From Perkinsus olseni (taxonomy: Eukaryota > Perkinsozoa > Perkinsida > Perkinsidae): 43,383 nt of DNA. The DNA lies in the NCBI GenBank assembly GCA_013115135.1, contig JABANP010000449.1, positions 1-43,383 of the forward strand, in the 5' to 3' direction. Of the stretch, positions 29,292-39,445 are shown one piece after another (the first letter of the stretch is position 1; each line of letters begins with the position of its first letter). Position numbers and translations under genes: made by a program. The notes under the pieces were generated by a model. It had not been told where the DNA came from and did no database searches. It saw only the letters and a list, made by a program, of their open reading frames with translations.

Positions 29292-30019
29292 GCTCCCAGT
29301 TCCCAAGCCCCTCAGTTCCCAAGCCTTCTTTCGTTGACCCTGAGGTCACCTGCAGAGGTAAAACTGTGCGCGTCAGCAGAATGAGCCACGCTCGTCGGCT
29401 AAGGACTAATCCCGGATAACCTGTTAGCTCTAGTTGAATCCCTGAGTCGCTCAGAGCCTTCTTCGCTAACACCTTACTCGAGTTGGTAAAAGCCTTAAGA
29501 AACCAGAATTAAGATCGTTTCACTCAGGGGATGAGAAGCGGTGAGTTTGCTCAAGTCCTTCATACTCACCATCAAGTTTAGATTCCTTGAGATATAACCT
29601 CACGACTTGCCATACGTAAGGAGAGGCCCACAGCTTATGCTTGGACTACCCTGCACGCAAAGACATAGACGGAGCGTAACATGTGCGTCCGTTCGTCCCA
29701 GCGTTCGCGTGCATTCCTCGTCACGCTTTTGAATATAAGTTAACCCCAAATCCACGAAGAGATAAGTTTCCTCATCTTGTGGGCCCCGACGCAAATGGCC
29801 GCACTGAGCTGTAGTGCACGTGGTGTGTTCATTCTCCTAGGTAGGGCTGAAATCAGCCGAGGGAAATGGAACTGTTACTGAAGACAGTTCGTGTGGACTA
29901 TCGCCTTATCAGAGTGGGCTTTGGCTGGTAGTCAGTACTACGAAACATTCGCTCCCCTGAAAGTCCCGCTGCACGGTGTCTACTCAGGTTTCCTTTGTGT
30001 ACCAAGTTGGCTTAAAGCG
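29292..30019. other. Intergenic and 5' flank of the second GH18 gene
   Basis: A 13-bp direct repeat (CAGTTCCCAAGCC) lies at about 29296-29325. From about 29650 the sequence is co-duplicated with the upstream flanks of the other GH18 genes. The open frame from 29891 continues into the gene, but the family start is the ATG at 30020. Confidence 0.5.
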
Positions 30020-31050
30020 ATGGTATTCATCTGCTATCTTCTTCTGGCTGCCGTCACTTGGCCGAGTAAGGCGTTCGAGTTCTACGCTTACTTCATAGGC
30101 GAAGACCTACCGCACACTAGGAATGCCTCGTATTTCGACGATATCTTCAACGCGGGAGTCACGGAGCTCATCTTTCTCGGATTTTCGGTCTCCGCCAACG
30201 GGACGATAACGAGGACTTTCTCCAATGAGAACGAGCTACTGTTCGCCCGCCAGGCTGCCGACACTCACGCGGCGAGGGTCTCTTTGATGATAAGTGAAAG
30301 GATTCCGTTCATCAACGAGGGCCCGGCTGCATTTTCGAAGTTCTACGCCTCTTCGAACGACATGGTCGAGAAGTACAAGTTCGATGGTATCAATTTTGAT
30401 TGGGAGTTCCCAAGAAATGTTGACGAGTGGAACAAATATCGAGATCTGATGAAGGGGACTAAGGAGAACGTGAAGAAGAACGGCAGGAATGTTAACGTGA
30501 GCGTCGCGTAAGTCGAGTTTAACATCGGTCTGTTGTCGCATAGTCCGCCCTTCAGCATCGGTATTTCATACGCCCTGTACAAGAGCGTTGGCTTGTGTGG
30601 TGTGGTGGATAAGTGCCTGTGGATGGGATACGACAACTGCGGCGACCCCAGAGGTCACTCCAACATTTATTGGGTGAAGAACATGGTCAACGAGTGGAAA
30701 AACGTTCAAGGTCTGCCTTCTGCCAAGTTCGCTCTTGGGGTGAGATAACTCTCTGTACATGTCAAGCGAGGGTAGGTCGTCGTTCACAGGTACCTCTGTA
30801 CGGCGAAAACGGTGCTGGGGCACAAGTGACGTATTCCCAGCTTGTTGAGATGGGCGCCGATCCTAAGGGGAAGGGATCATTCAAAGGATACTTCTTCGAC
30901 TCGCAGCCTATCCTGCAAGAGAAGATCGACTTATGCAACAACGAAAACTTGGGCGGGCTCATGGCCTTTCGTCTGAGGTGTGATCTTCTGCCTGAGGATA
31001 CGCGCTCCCTCATCTATGCCATTAAGCAAAAGCTGAAGCCAGGGCCTTGA
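30020..31050 (+). CDS. Secreted GH18 (chitinase-family) protein, copy 2, three exons
   Basis: Exons 30020-30507, 30556-30739, 30790-31050 give 310 residues; introns are 48 and 50 bp at the same codons as copy 1. Signal peptide MVFICYLLLAAVTW. The GH18 signature FDGINFDWEFP and LWMGYD are retained. The C-terminal GGLMAFRLRCDL differs from GGLMAWQLGSDL in the sisters, so the conserved tryptophan at this position is replaced by Phe, which could alter substrate binding. It has one extra residue near ISERIPF. All frames are intact, implying it is, or was recently, functional. Confidence 0.87.
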
Positions 31051-31356
31051 CGAGGAAGACGATTCATCCCACTCTGTTGCGCCCTAGCATCGGGTCTGAT
31101 AGTCCTGAAGACAATTTATTCAACCAGTTCTATTCGTATTACCACTTTGATGTATTTAAGCTACAGTATTATTTCGCCATCTACTTGGTGAAGTCTTGGT
31201 ACGAAATTTTCTCTTCATCAATTGTGATTTCGATTTCGGCAGCGGAAAGGAATGGTTCACGATACAAGAAGACCTTGTACTGCAGGCACTCCCCAATGCA
31301 ACCGTACGACAGCTCGGTGTGTCCGTTCCGGCTCAGTCAGCCGGCTCAGTCAGACT

Positions 31357-31378
31357 CTTGCCGTCGGCAGGTTGCCGA
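31357..31378. other. 22-bp footprint, one mismatch, core TTGCCG
   Basis: X=TTGCCG twice, X' CGGCAG (one mismatch). y/y' (c/g) and z'/z (t/a) obey the complement rule. Confidence 0.75.
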
Positions 31379-31665
31379 TGTGCTCAGTTGGAGACTCTCT
31401 GTAGCGTTGACGTGTGCTCGGTCGGTATATGCCCAGTACTAGTGTTCTCGAGCGTTCACTGTCAACGAGACGGAGGGCTCCGCAGAATCTTTCTCGTAGA
31501 AGTTAATCCTGGGCTCACCTTCGAAGGGAAGAATATGTGCACGTGCGAACGAGGAGCAGAACAAGCAACATCTTCTCCAAGGCGCTGTCGAAGAAGGCAC
31601 CTGGGGGCCTAGAATGCAATAACGGCACGTCAAGCTGACGATGGAAGTCAAGGCCTCGGGGTAGA

Positions 31666-31687
31666 CTCTCCGTCGGGGAGTCTTCGA
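31666..31687. other. 22-bp footprint shared with 36577, core TCTCCG
   Basis: TCTCCG-t-CGGGGA-g-TCTTCG: outer and spacer bases obey the rule, with one mismatch each in X' and the third X. The paralogous flank of GH18 copy 3 has the same scar with different mutations, so it predates the segmental duplication. Confidence 0.75.
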
Positions 31688-31879
31688 ATGTACCATCCAG
31701 CACTACGCGCTGAAAGTGTTGATCAAACTGGTGTTGAAGATATTGGAACTCGTGAGTATGTAGTCAGTTATAGCGCACGTGCGTTGCATGGCTCAAGTGG
31801 GGCCTGGTAAGAGCGGAGCAATATGACATGAATTGCCGTGAAGCGTATCGGGGTTTTGTAGGAGCGTAGCATCAGCCGT

Positions 31880-32224
31880 TGGCAAGGTGCCAGCTTCAGA
31901 AGCTTCAGAATCTGAAGGGTGTCGGGTGGAACTGGGGATGAGAAGAATGTCGGGCTGTATCGTCTTTGAAGAGAAGAGCAGGAATGAAGTCCCGATGAAT
32001 GAAGAGACAGTTATTGTCGGAGGGGCTTCCTCATGGTCGGGCGCGGTCCGACCTTCTCCGTCTACGACAGTCATCTAGGAAGGTTATCGAACGGCATGAG
32101 CCTACCAGGAGAGCCAGAGTGTTTGAAAATTCAAAGCGACCGACGTGGAGGTCTTCACTCTTCGATCAGGCGCCCGGTGCAGGAGCAGTATCGAGTCCTT
32201 TGTGCCTACCCCCAGATCGAGTGA
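31880..32224 (+). pseudogene. Type-A cassette-family gene, C-terminal fragment
   Basis: Matches the last ~110 residues of type-A proteins: CRVELGMRR...FEEKSRNEVPMNEE, then after a small deletion near 32028 the frame changes to GRGPTFSVYDSHLGRLSNGMSLPGEPECLKIQ...YRVLCAYPQIE and TGA. Cassette and most of the body are absent. Confidence 0.7.
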
Positions 32225-33139
32225 CGAGGTCCGAGATTAAGCTAGGGGTCTCCTCGTATCGAAGAATATTAACATAGACTACATTTTCCTGCAACCTGAG
32301 GATCCCAACACTAGGCTATGCAGGATAGTAAGGCAACTCAATTTTTCCGGGCTTTCCCTTCTTCTTTCATCGGCGAATGTGGTAAGGTCTCCTCTCTGCC
32401 GTGGCATCTGGTATTATCTCAGCTATGAGCCAATCCAAGTATCATCGCATAAGCGGCACGTTACTGGGATCATTTCAGAGTAGGCTCCGCCAAGGCCTAT
32501 TATCGTTGCCAACTGGGAGCTCATTTCGAAACGTTTGAAAGTTCGGCGAACGAGTCTTTCTTAGATCTGGTTGATCTGAGTTTCTGAATTTGTAGTGCCG
32601 TACGGCCGCTCTCGGCATCCTTCCCGCAGCAAAAACGACCCGACGATGGTTATGAATTCCACCCATCGTTTGGATCAACTGGATGAGGTCCCAATCATTG
32701 GGATGATAATGCACTTGAGGAGGGCCTTCCTTTGCACGTTCCCCTCTCTAACAAAAACTTTGCGATTGGCATGCGAGCTCCCGAGCACACACAATATTAG
32801 GAATGGAAACCTATCCGGTTATCAGAATCTGATGATCAGATTGATGCAGACAGATTCTCCTAGTTTGTATCATGTTCTCAGGTGATTGTCTCAGAACAAT
32901 TATCTCCAACAGGGCTGTAAGTCAAGAATGGACCTACACCCTCTGGACCGTCATCTTGGAAAGCCGAGATTCTAAGGATGTACGATGGACAGATCACGGA
33001 TGTCTCTTCAACTGTCTATTCCCCACCGCCTACAGCAGAGGGCCTGCCTGCAAGTTTTTTTGACCGCATTATTCTATTTGTGTCTTCGTGCAGCGTTGAA
33101 TGCGCGTTAATGAGCTGTCGTACAGTAACTCTCGCTCGT
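32225..33139. other. Intergenic, no gene seen
   Basis: Contains a 15-bp odd palindrome (TCCCAAT-C-ATTGGGA, about 32691-32705) and the footprint at 32820. The frame leading into 33140 from 32978 is not used by other family members. Confidence 0.4.
32820..32841. other. 22-bp footprint, one spacer mismatch, core ATCAGA
   Basis: X=ATCAGA, X'=TCTGAT, all three exact. z/z' complementary; y' is G where A is expected (one transition). Confidence 0.75.
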
Positions 33140-34153
33140 ATGCTCTTCCCTGCCCACGTTGAAGCCCTCCGTCTTGAGATGGTTGAAAGGGTGTGGAAGG
33201 AGTCGACAGTCGTCGGGCCACTACCGGAGCTGATGTGTGATATTATGGCCTACATACCCAAACCTGCCCTAACCTTGGATTGCCCTATGGAGGAGATAAT
33301 CCTACGTGGCCATCGTAAGTTTATTTTCATCAGGAGCGCTGTCGTGTACGGTGTATTCAGCGGTATCTACCGAGAGATCTATCTCGAGCAGCTATCTCCT
33401 CCTGGAAAACGGTGGGATATTGGGAGGACTCCATACCCGAACTATAGTTCCTACAACGTTATATGCCATTTCGATGCCGACACTTCCCATCTCTATGTTC
33501 TCCATGACTCTGGATCGACATTTACTGACAACGTGGTACACGGCACCGCCAAATTGGTTGTCTTTAACGTGAAGGCTGGGGTGATTGACAAGACTGTCAA
33601 CTTCGATAACCTAGGAGAGTTCCCGCGAGCGTTGACCTCCTTGGCTGATTACGTTCTCTTCGGAGTAGAGTGCCGCGGCACCGCGTCCGGTACTTCTATT
33701 GAACTTCTCGCAGGAGACTTAGATGGTAGAGTAACTGCCGTATGGCGTATCGCTGGCACGGACGCTAAGTTAGTCGGCCTACGTCCGGTAACAGCATCAC
33801 CGATGACATTGGATGTTATCTACACTGAAAGTTCTGCTTGTCACTCTGTTAGATTAGAGATGAGCACTGGTGATCTACTCTTGTCTGAGGAAAAGTACAA
33901 GAGTCGCATCGCGACGAGTCAATACTCACCATGTCTGTTTGGAGGAGGTATCCTCATGGTGGGGCCACCGTCGAGCTTCTCCATCTTCGACAGCCGACTC
34001 AGGCTTATTTCGAGCGGTCAGAGTATTCCACATCAAGCTACCTGTCATGGCCTCCAAACTGATCGATAGGGAAGACTCTACTTCGCAATCCGACGTCTGC
34101 TAGGAGGCACGGAGTACTCTCGAGTTCTGTGTTGCGACCCGTACCGAAACTAA
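33140..34153 (+). pseudogene. Type-A cassette-family gene with one late nonsense codon
   Basis: The cassette ATG at 33140 leads into an open type-A frame that stops at TAG 34067-34069, where the intact paralogue has Tyr (QTDR-Y-GG). The same frame then continues for 27 codons to the natural end (RVLCCDPYRN, TAA 34151-34153). It may produce a 309-residue protein lacking the last strand, be a very recent pseudogene, or be read through. The body keeps the motifs YNVICHFDADTSHLYVLHD, FGGGILMV and DSRLR. Confidence 0.75.
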
Positions 34154-34156
34154 ACA

Positions 34157-34178
34157 GTCGTCAGTGACGACTCGTCAC
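34157..34178. other. 22-bp palindromic excision-type footprint (exact), site gTCGTCAc
   Basis: X=TCGTCA, y=g, z=c. It begins four bases after the natural stop of the 33140 copy, equivalent to the footprint at 6665 but with a different core in all three repeats. Confidence 0.9.
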
Positions 34179-34584
34179 CGTCATTGTCACGGGTGCAGTC
34201 AATGACATCCTATTCTTCTCTATGGAGGACTTCGAGCTTATACTCTCTGATACATAAGTCTAGGAATTAGTTCGACGAAGTCTGAGTCACGCGAATCGTC
34301 ACTCACGTTGATTGAGAAGTAGCAGGCTCTCCTCATTAGATTTTTAATTTCAATAACTGCTCTACGCTGCTATCCATATCTGCCGCGGAGTCCTCAGTCA
34401 CGCTATTGATTTCTTTCCGGAACAAAAGATGGATGAATGAGAATCTTCTATATTGCAGCTTGTCGAGTTGTTAACGGCTGCATAGTCCCTCAATCCGTCA
34501 GCGTGAGCACTGAAGAGAGGCTATCACGGTCCTGGTGCGAGGGCCATGATTTACTCGACGTTAAAGGCCCAGATCGAATAACAT

Positions 34585-34606
34585 CTTGTGCGGCACAAGT
34601 TGTGCC
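34585..34606. other. 22-bp palindromic excision-type footprint (exact), site cTTGTGCc
   Basis: X=TTGTGC, y=c, z=c. All constraints are met. Non-coding context. Confidence 0.88.
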
Positions 34607-35151
34607 TGACCTAGCTTGTGGGGACTGATGCCCCATCGCTGCAGATAAACTATCCGAGATAATACAACGCCTTGGTAACAACTTCGTACAGAATATAGCC
34701 CTGGGACGGCACCAGATGGTCCTTGCTAGCCTTATATTCAGGTGCATCTGTTTTGACTCGTGTAGGCAGCACATGTGCACTACAGTGGCAACCACCACCT
34801 CAGCTGCTGAGCACCCACATTGCTCACTGGACGTCCGTTCGCCTCAGCAATCGCGCGCATTCCTCGTCACGCTATTCAACACACGTTCACTCAGAGTCCA
34901 CAGCGAGGCCCAACTGGCAAATAGCCCAACTGTACCGAGTTGCAGGGTGCACGGTGCCTTCACTCCCCTAGTTAGGGCTGATATCAACCACGGGGAATAG
35001 CACTGTGCCACTAAGACAGTTCGTGTGGACTATGGCTCTCTCAAAGTGGGCTTTGGCTGATAGCCAGTACAACGAAACATGCGCTCACCCGGAAGTTCTC
35101 TTCTACGGCGTCTATCCAGGTTACCTTTGTGAACCGTGTTGGTCTATAGCG

Positions 35152-36179
35152 ATGTCCTCGATCTACTATCTCCTGCTGGCTGCCGTCATATCGCAAAGCA
35201 AAGCGTTCGAGTTCTACGCCTACTTCATAGGCGAAGACCTCCCGGTCACTAGGAATGTCTCGTATTTCGACGATATCTTCAGTGCTGGGGTCACGGAGGT
35301 CATCTTTGTGGGATTCTCCCTCTCAGCCGACACCACGATAACAAGGACTTTCTCCAATGAGAACGAGCTACTGTTGGCTCGCCAGGCTGCCGACACTCAC
35401 GGTGCGAGGGTCTCCTTCGTGCTGCAAAGCATTCCATTCATCAACGACGGCCCGGCTGCCTTCTCGAAGTTCTACGCCTCTGCGAACGACATGGTCGAGA
35501 AGTACAAGTTCGACGGTATCAATTTCGATTGGGAGTTCCCAAGAAATGTTGACGAGTGGAACAAATATCGAGATCTGATGAAGGGGACGAAGGAGAACGT
35601 GAAGAAGAACGGCAGGAATGTTAATGTGAGCGTGGCGTAAGTCAGGTTGAGCACCTGTCTGTTGTCGCATAGTCCGTCCTTCAGCATCGGTAACTCATAC
35701 GCCCTGTACAAGAGCGTTGGCTTGTGTGGTGTGGTGGACAAGTGTCTGTGGATGGGATACGACAACCGCGGCGATCCCAGAGGTCACTCCAACATTTATT
35801 GGGTGAAGAACATGGTCAACGAGTGGAAAAACGTTCAAGGTCTGCCACCCGCCAAGTTCGCTCTTGGGGTGAGAAAACTCTCTGTACATGTCAAGCGAGG
35901 GTAGGTCGTCGTTCACAGGTACCTCTGTACGGCGAGAACGGTGCTGGAACGCAAATAAATTATTTCCAGCTTGTTGAGATGGGCGCCGATCCTAAGGGGA
36001 ACGGATCATTCAAGGGATACTTCTTCGACTCGCAGCCTATCCTGCAAGAAAAGATCGACTTATGCAACAACGAGAGCTTGGGCGGACTTATGGCCTGGCA
36101 GTTGGGATCAGATCTCTCGCCCGAGGACACGCGCTCCCTCATCTACGGTATTAAGCAAAAGCTGAAGCCAGGGCCGTGA
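35152..36179 (+). CDS. Secreted GH18 (chitinase-family) protein, copy 3, three exons
   Basis: Exons 35152-35636, 35685-35868, 35919-36179 give 309 residues, with introns of 48 and 50 bp. Signal peptide MSSIYYLLLAAVISQSKA. The GH18 signature FDGINFDWEFP, LWMGYD and GGLMAWQLGSD are all present. The last exon is nearly identical to copy 1, while exon 1 upstream of the active site is more diverged, suggesting local gene conversion. The second intron has lost the early in-frame stop seen in its sisters (GTGAGAAAAC versus GTGAGATAAC) but keeps the splice sites. Confidence 0.88.
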
Positions 36180-38392
36180 CGAGGAAGACGATATACCACA
36201 CTTTTGTTGCGCTAAGCATCGGGTCTGAGAGTCTTGAAAGCCATTTGTTGAAACAGCTTTATTCGTATCACCACTTTGATGTATTCAACCTACAGTATTT
36301 CGACATCTACGTCGTGAAGTTGGACATCATAATTTTTCTTTCAACAACTGTGATGTTGATTCGTCAATGAAAAGGAATGGATCATGATACAAGGAGATAT
36401 CCTACTGCAGGCCCTCTGCGATGAAAGTTTTGCCTTCTACAGCACGCCGTGCTGAGTACGGTCAGCGTATGCACAGTACGCTTGCCACATCTGGGCGCAG
36501 GGCTCGCGATCAGCGTTTGGATGCGCGGTAGAATGCAATAACACCCTGATGATGACCGTCGAGCCTGTAGGTTAGAATCTCCGTCGGAGAGTCTCTGAAC
36601 CTTACCGTCCAAACCTACGCGCTGAGAGCGGTTACTTCATCGATGTGAGTATGTATTCGAAACAAGGCAAGCATTGCCGTGAATCTGGGATTCATCGCGG
36701 CGTAGTATCAGCCACCGGCAGGGCGCCAGCTTTGTGTCGATTGAAACTGGCCAACCGTATTGGTCACCAAGAATGTTCCGAATTGCAGGACTGGTAAGGC
36801 AACTGGAGTACTTAGAAAGGGTACATGATCCACTACGTACCAACCAGTACCCGTACTGCCAGTACTGGCGCGCATTCTAAGGGAGCGACCACGAGCCCTT
36901 CGTCCTGGAGAGAGTACACAGGGCAATCAGTGAGAGTTCTCATTGTAGTCGACTCACCCCGACCACCCCCGGAGGTTCAGCAGCGTCGAAGCCACCAGGC
37001 ATGAGCTCCGTCCGAGGCCCGAGTCGATCACCAACAGCAGCCGGGAACACGTCTATGGTGCCGCTGACTGTTAGGGAAGCTGTGACCTGTATGATTTCTA
37101 CTGACCGTGCGCGTGGTGCGTTCATGTGATGTTGCGATATGAAGCGTTCGAGTGGTTGAACTTTCTTTGCGGTTCTCTCTCCAGTGGGCAGCATATAAGA
37201 ATGAGATCTAATTTGGCAATTGACTTCCTTATCAGAAGGGGCTTCTCGGGTTACCAGTGAAATGATTTCGGACAGGAAATTCCCAATGACGCAGAAGACG
37301 GGATGAATAGATGTGGCTAACTGGCCAGGGTTGCTAGGGAAGAGCACTGCCCGCAGCGTTTCAAACAAGCTCTGTTCCTACCTCCACATTGAGGGGTTGA
37401 ATTGGGAACGGCGCGAAAATCCGCTGTTTAAGACTGGTGAGCACCAGACAACCAACATCATACACTTATCATCAATAGCGCTCGAATATCTGCACAAACT
37501 TCATTTGTGCGAAAGATCCTCCTATGGCTTATTGGACAACCAAACATCTCCTTCGCTGTACGGGAGCGTGAGATTTTTCTACTCCCGAAGTTCCCTCTCG
37601 TCGATCAGCCGTAGGCGTTCACAGTGAGCGGTTCACTACCAGACAAGCTACATCTTATCCTCAGCACACGCAATCCTCACAATTATGAACGCCGGGAGAT
37701 TATCACTCTCTTCTGGTTACCACGCTGTCGCCGATGCTCTCCGCTACTACTCCCAGTTATGAGAAACCCCAGACGAAAAAGAAACAAAGGGCGGCATGTT
37801 ATCTGTAGAGCATTTATCAAAAACCTTCACGTCAGGTGAGCTCCGGGGATATGAGCTCCCACTGACCACTCTGCCATAACAGAGCGGGCGTCTGATAGCG
37901 TGGACTAGGGGCTACTCCGGCAGCAGCCTTGGTGCTTCTATATAATGGTCCCGACGTGCGGTATAATTGGTACACATAAGACAAAAGCAGCAGAACGCAA
38001 TGAGGATTGTTATGTGCCTCAGTTGACTGTAAAACAAGAGTGAAGGGAGGCGCCAAGAAAGCCATGAGTATGCGTGCAACTGTGTAGGCAGCATAGCTAA
38101 TGGCAAAGCAGCGCAACTAAAAAGACAACACTAAGGATACCATTCTCAGCCCTCAGCATTATCACATAAAAGAAACTTCAAAACAGCAATACTCAGTGGC
38201 TCAATCACCCATGAAAGAGCCAATAGCGACTCTGTAGAACAGAATAGCTTCAAGAACGAAGTGAATATCTGTAGTAACACTTCGATGCAGAATGAAATGA
38301 TGTTCTCCAGCACCCTAAAAGAGACTCACGTACGAAGTCTAACCGTAGGATGCTAGATGAAAAAAGTGACAGAAAAGCGTAGGACTGGGCAG
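36180..38392. other. Duplicated 3' flank of GH18 copy 3, then gene-poor DNA
   Basis: 36180-36720 parallels 31051-31880. GTACTG/CAGTAC palindromic repeats at 36844-36870 may be an imprecise footprint (two-base spacer). A 142-codon minus frame (36940-37368) is the only notable ORF; it has no recognisable domain and no shared homologue here. I see nothing convincing at 37400-38390. Confidence 0.45.
36577..36598. other. 22-bp footprint shared with 31666, core TCTCCG
   Basis: TCTCCG-t-CGGAGA-g-TCTCTG: X and X' exact, one mismatch in the third X, and outer y changed. Orthologous by position to the scar after GH18 copy 2. Confidence 0.75.
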
Positions 38393-39445
38393 TCATTTAT
38401 AGCACTCACTCACGAGGCCTGGGTATTCATCCATACATTGGGTTAGTCCGACAGACTTCGCAACTCGCGAGCCATAAAAGTATCTGGCCCACTTGAAGTC
38501 GCTAATACCAAAACGAGTCCCGTGCTCCTCGAATAGGTGATCGAACCACTTCTCGCGGGTGACGTTACCGCGTAAATAGTCGGTGGTATACTTCAGCAGC
38601 TCATAGACGTAGAATATCACTTCATAGGAGCCGCCCGCCGTTCCCGGCATGAAGCCGGAGTCCCTAAAGGCAGTCCGAGCGGTGTCACTATTGTAGGCGC
38701 ACATGGTCGCTTTTGGACACAAATCCAAGTCTTCACAGTCGCCCTGAGCGATGAATGTGATCTTAGCCTTGAGGGTATTATAGTTTACACTATGACAGTA
38801 GACACAAGTGTCCTTGAGGAAGTGTGTCATCATGTTCACAAGAAGACCAAAATAGTTGCCATAGGTCATGACTGTTATACGATCGGCCCTCGTCATAAAC
38901 CTGTCGACATATACAGCACCCTCCTGGTCATAGGGAATTGTCACACCGAACTTCAAGTTGTGCTGTTTCAGCCTTTCCTTCATCTGGAAAACGCCGTCGA
39001 GTATCTTCATGTATGGGCCGAACTTAAGCTTCACGTCGAAGCTGATGCCAAGGGATCCCATCTCATCAGTCGCGAACTTGCGGACGAACGATTCGAAGAT
39101 GTACACAAAATTGGTAGCCCAAGCTGCTTCATCTTCTTTGGATCCACCCTGATAGTATAGGTATACCGTCGCATGGTTATTACTAGCCTGACGGAAATCC
39201 TCGATAAACTTCGCCAATGCCTCGAGATGAAGGATAGTTCCCTTCGTGGAGGCATCGGCCACATTCAAGTAAAGGTCACCGCAGTTGTACCTCTCCGGGC
39301 CCCGAGCGGCGAAGAACTTAATGAAGGTTTGGTCAGCGTCTTCCCAGTACCGTTCCCGTGCATAATTAGCCATACATTGGTCACCATCGTCCTCTCCGAG
39401 AGAGGCAGCGAGGGATAGAACGACCATAAAAGAGATGCATCGCAT
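38393..39445 (-). CDS. Secreted protein, possible GH18-like barrel lacking the catalytic Glu
   Basis: Uninterrupted 350 residues, starting at the ATG complementary to 39443-39445. Signal peptide MRCISFMVVLSLAASLG. Features compatible with a TIM barrel: ATVYLYYQGG (92-101), GSLGISFDVKL (130-140), LKFGVTIPYD (164-173), ITVMTYGNY (190-198), then a Cys-rich loop (CVYC, GDCEDLDLCPKATMC). The segment LGISFDVK aligns with DGINFDWE of the neighbouring GH18 proteins but has Lys where the catalytic Glu should be, and MTYGN resembles the GH18 MGYD strand. If related, it is an inactive, perhaps carbohydrate-binding, relative. It could also be an unrelated secreted family. Confidence 0.7.
   Translation of the reverse strand: MRCISFMVVLSLAASLGEDDGDQCMANYARERYWEDADQTFIKFFAARGPERYNCGDLYLNVADASTKGTILHLEALAKFIEDFRQASNNHATVYLYYQGGSKEDEAAWATNFVYIFESFVRKFATDEMGSLGISFDVKLKFGPYMKILDGVFQMKERLKQHNLKFGVTIPYDQEGAVYVDRFMTRADRITVMTYGNYFGLLVNMMTHFLKDTCVYCHSVNYNTLKAKITFIAQGDCEDLDLCPKATMCAYNSDTARTAFRDSGFMPGTAGGSYEVIFYVYELLKYTTDYLRGNVTREKWFDHLFEEHGTRFGISDFKWARYFYGSRVAKSVGLTQCMDEYPGLVSECYK

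Larger units (their letters stand above)
31051..31879. other. Duplicated 3' flank of GH18 copy 2
   Basis: Paralogous to 36180-36720 (shared GCATCGGGTCT, CACTTTGATGTA, the footprint at 31666/36577, and ATTGCCGTGAA...CGTAG.ATCAGCC). Two 13-bp tandem copies of CCGGCTCAGTCAG lie near 31330. No gene is supported; long frames are not shared with the paralogue. Confidence 0.55.
34154..35151. other. Intergenic and 5' flank of the third GH18 gene
   Basis: Two footprints (34157, 34585). From about 34760 the DNA is co-duplicated with the upstream flanks of the other GH18 genes (GCGCATTCCTCGTCACGC, GTGTGGACTATGGC). The frame from 35005 runs into the gene but starts upstream of the family ATG. Confidence 0.5.

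Noticed and set aside
29891..30019. N-terminal extension of GH18 copy 2 (and the similar one before copy 3 at 35005)
   Set aside because: Copy 1 has a stop in the equivalent stretch, and the conserved signal peptide begins at the later ATG in all three genes.
36844..36870. CAGTAC / GTACTG / CAGTAC alternation as a footprint
   Set aside because: The first spacer is two bases and the complement rule fails for both spacers; kept only as a possible imprecise event.
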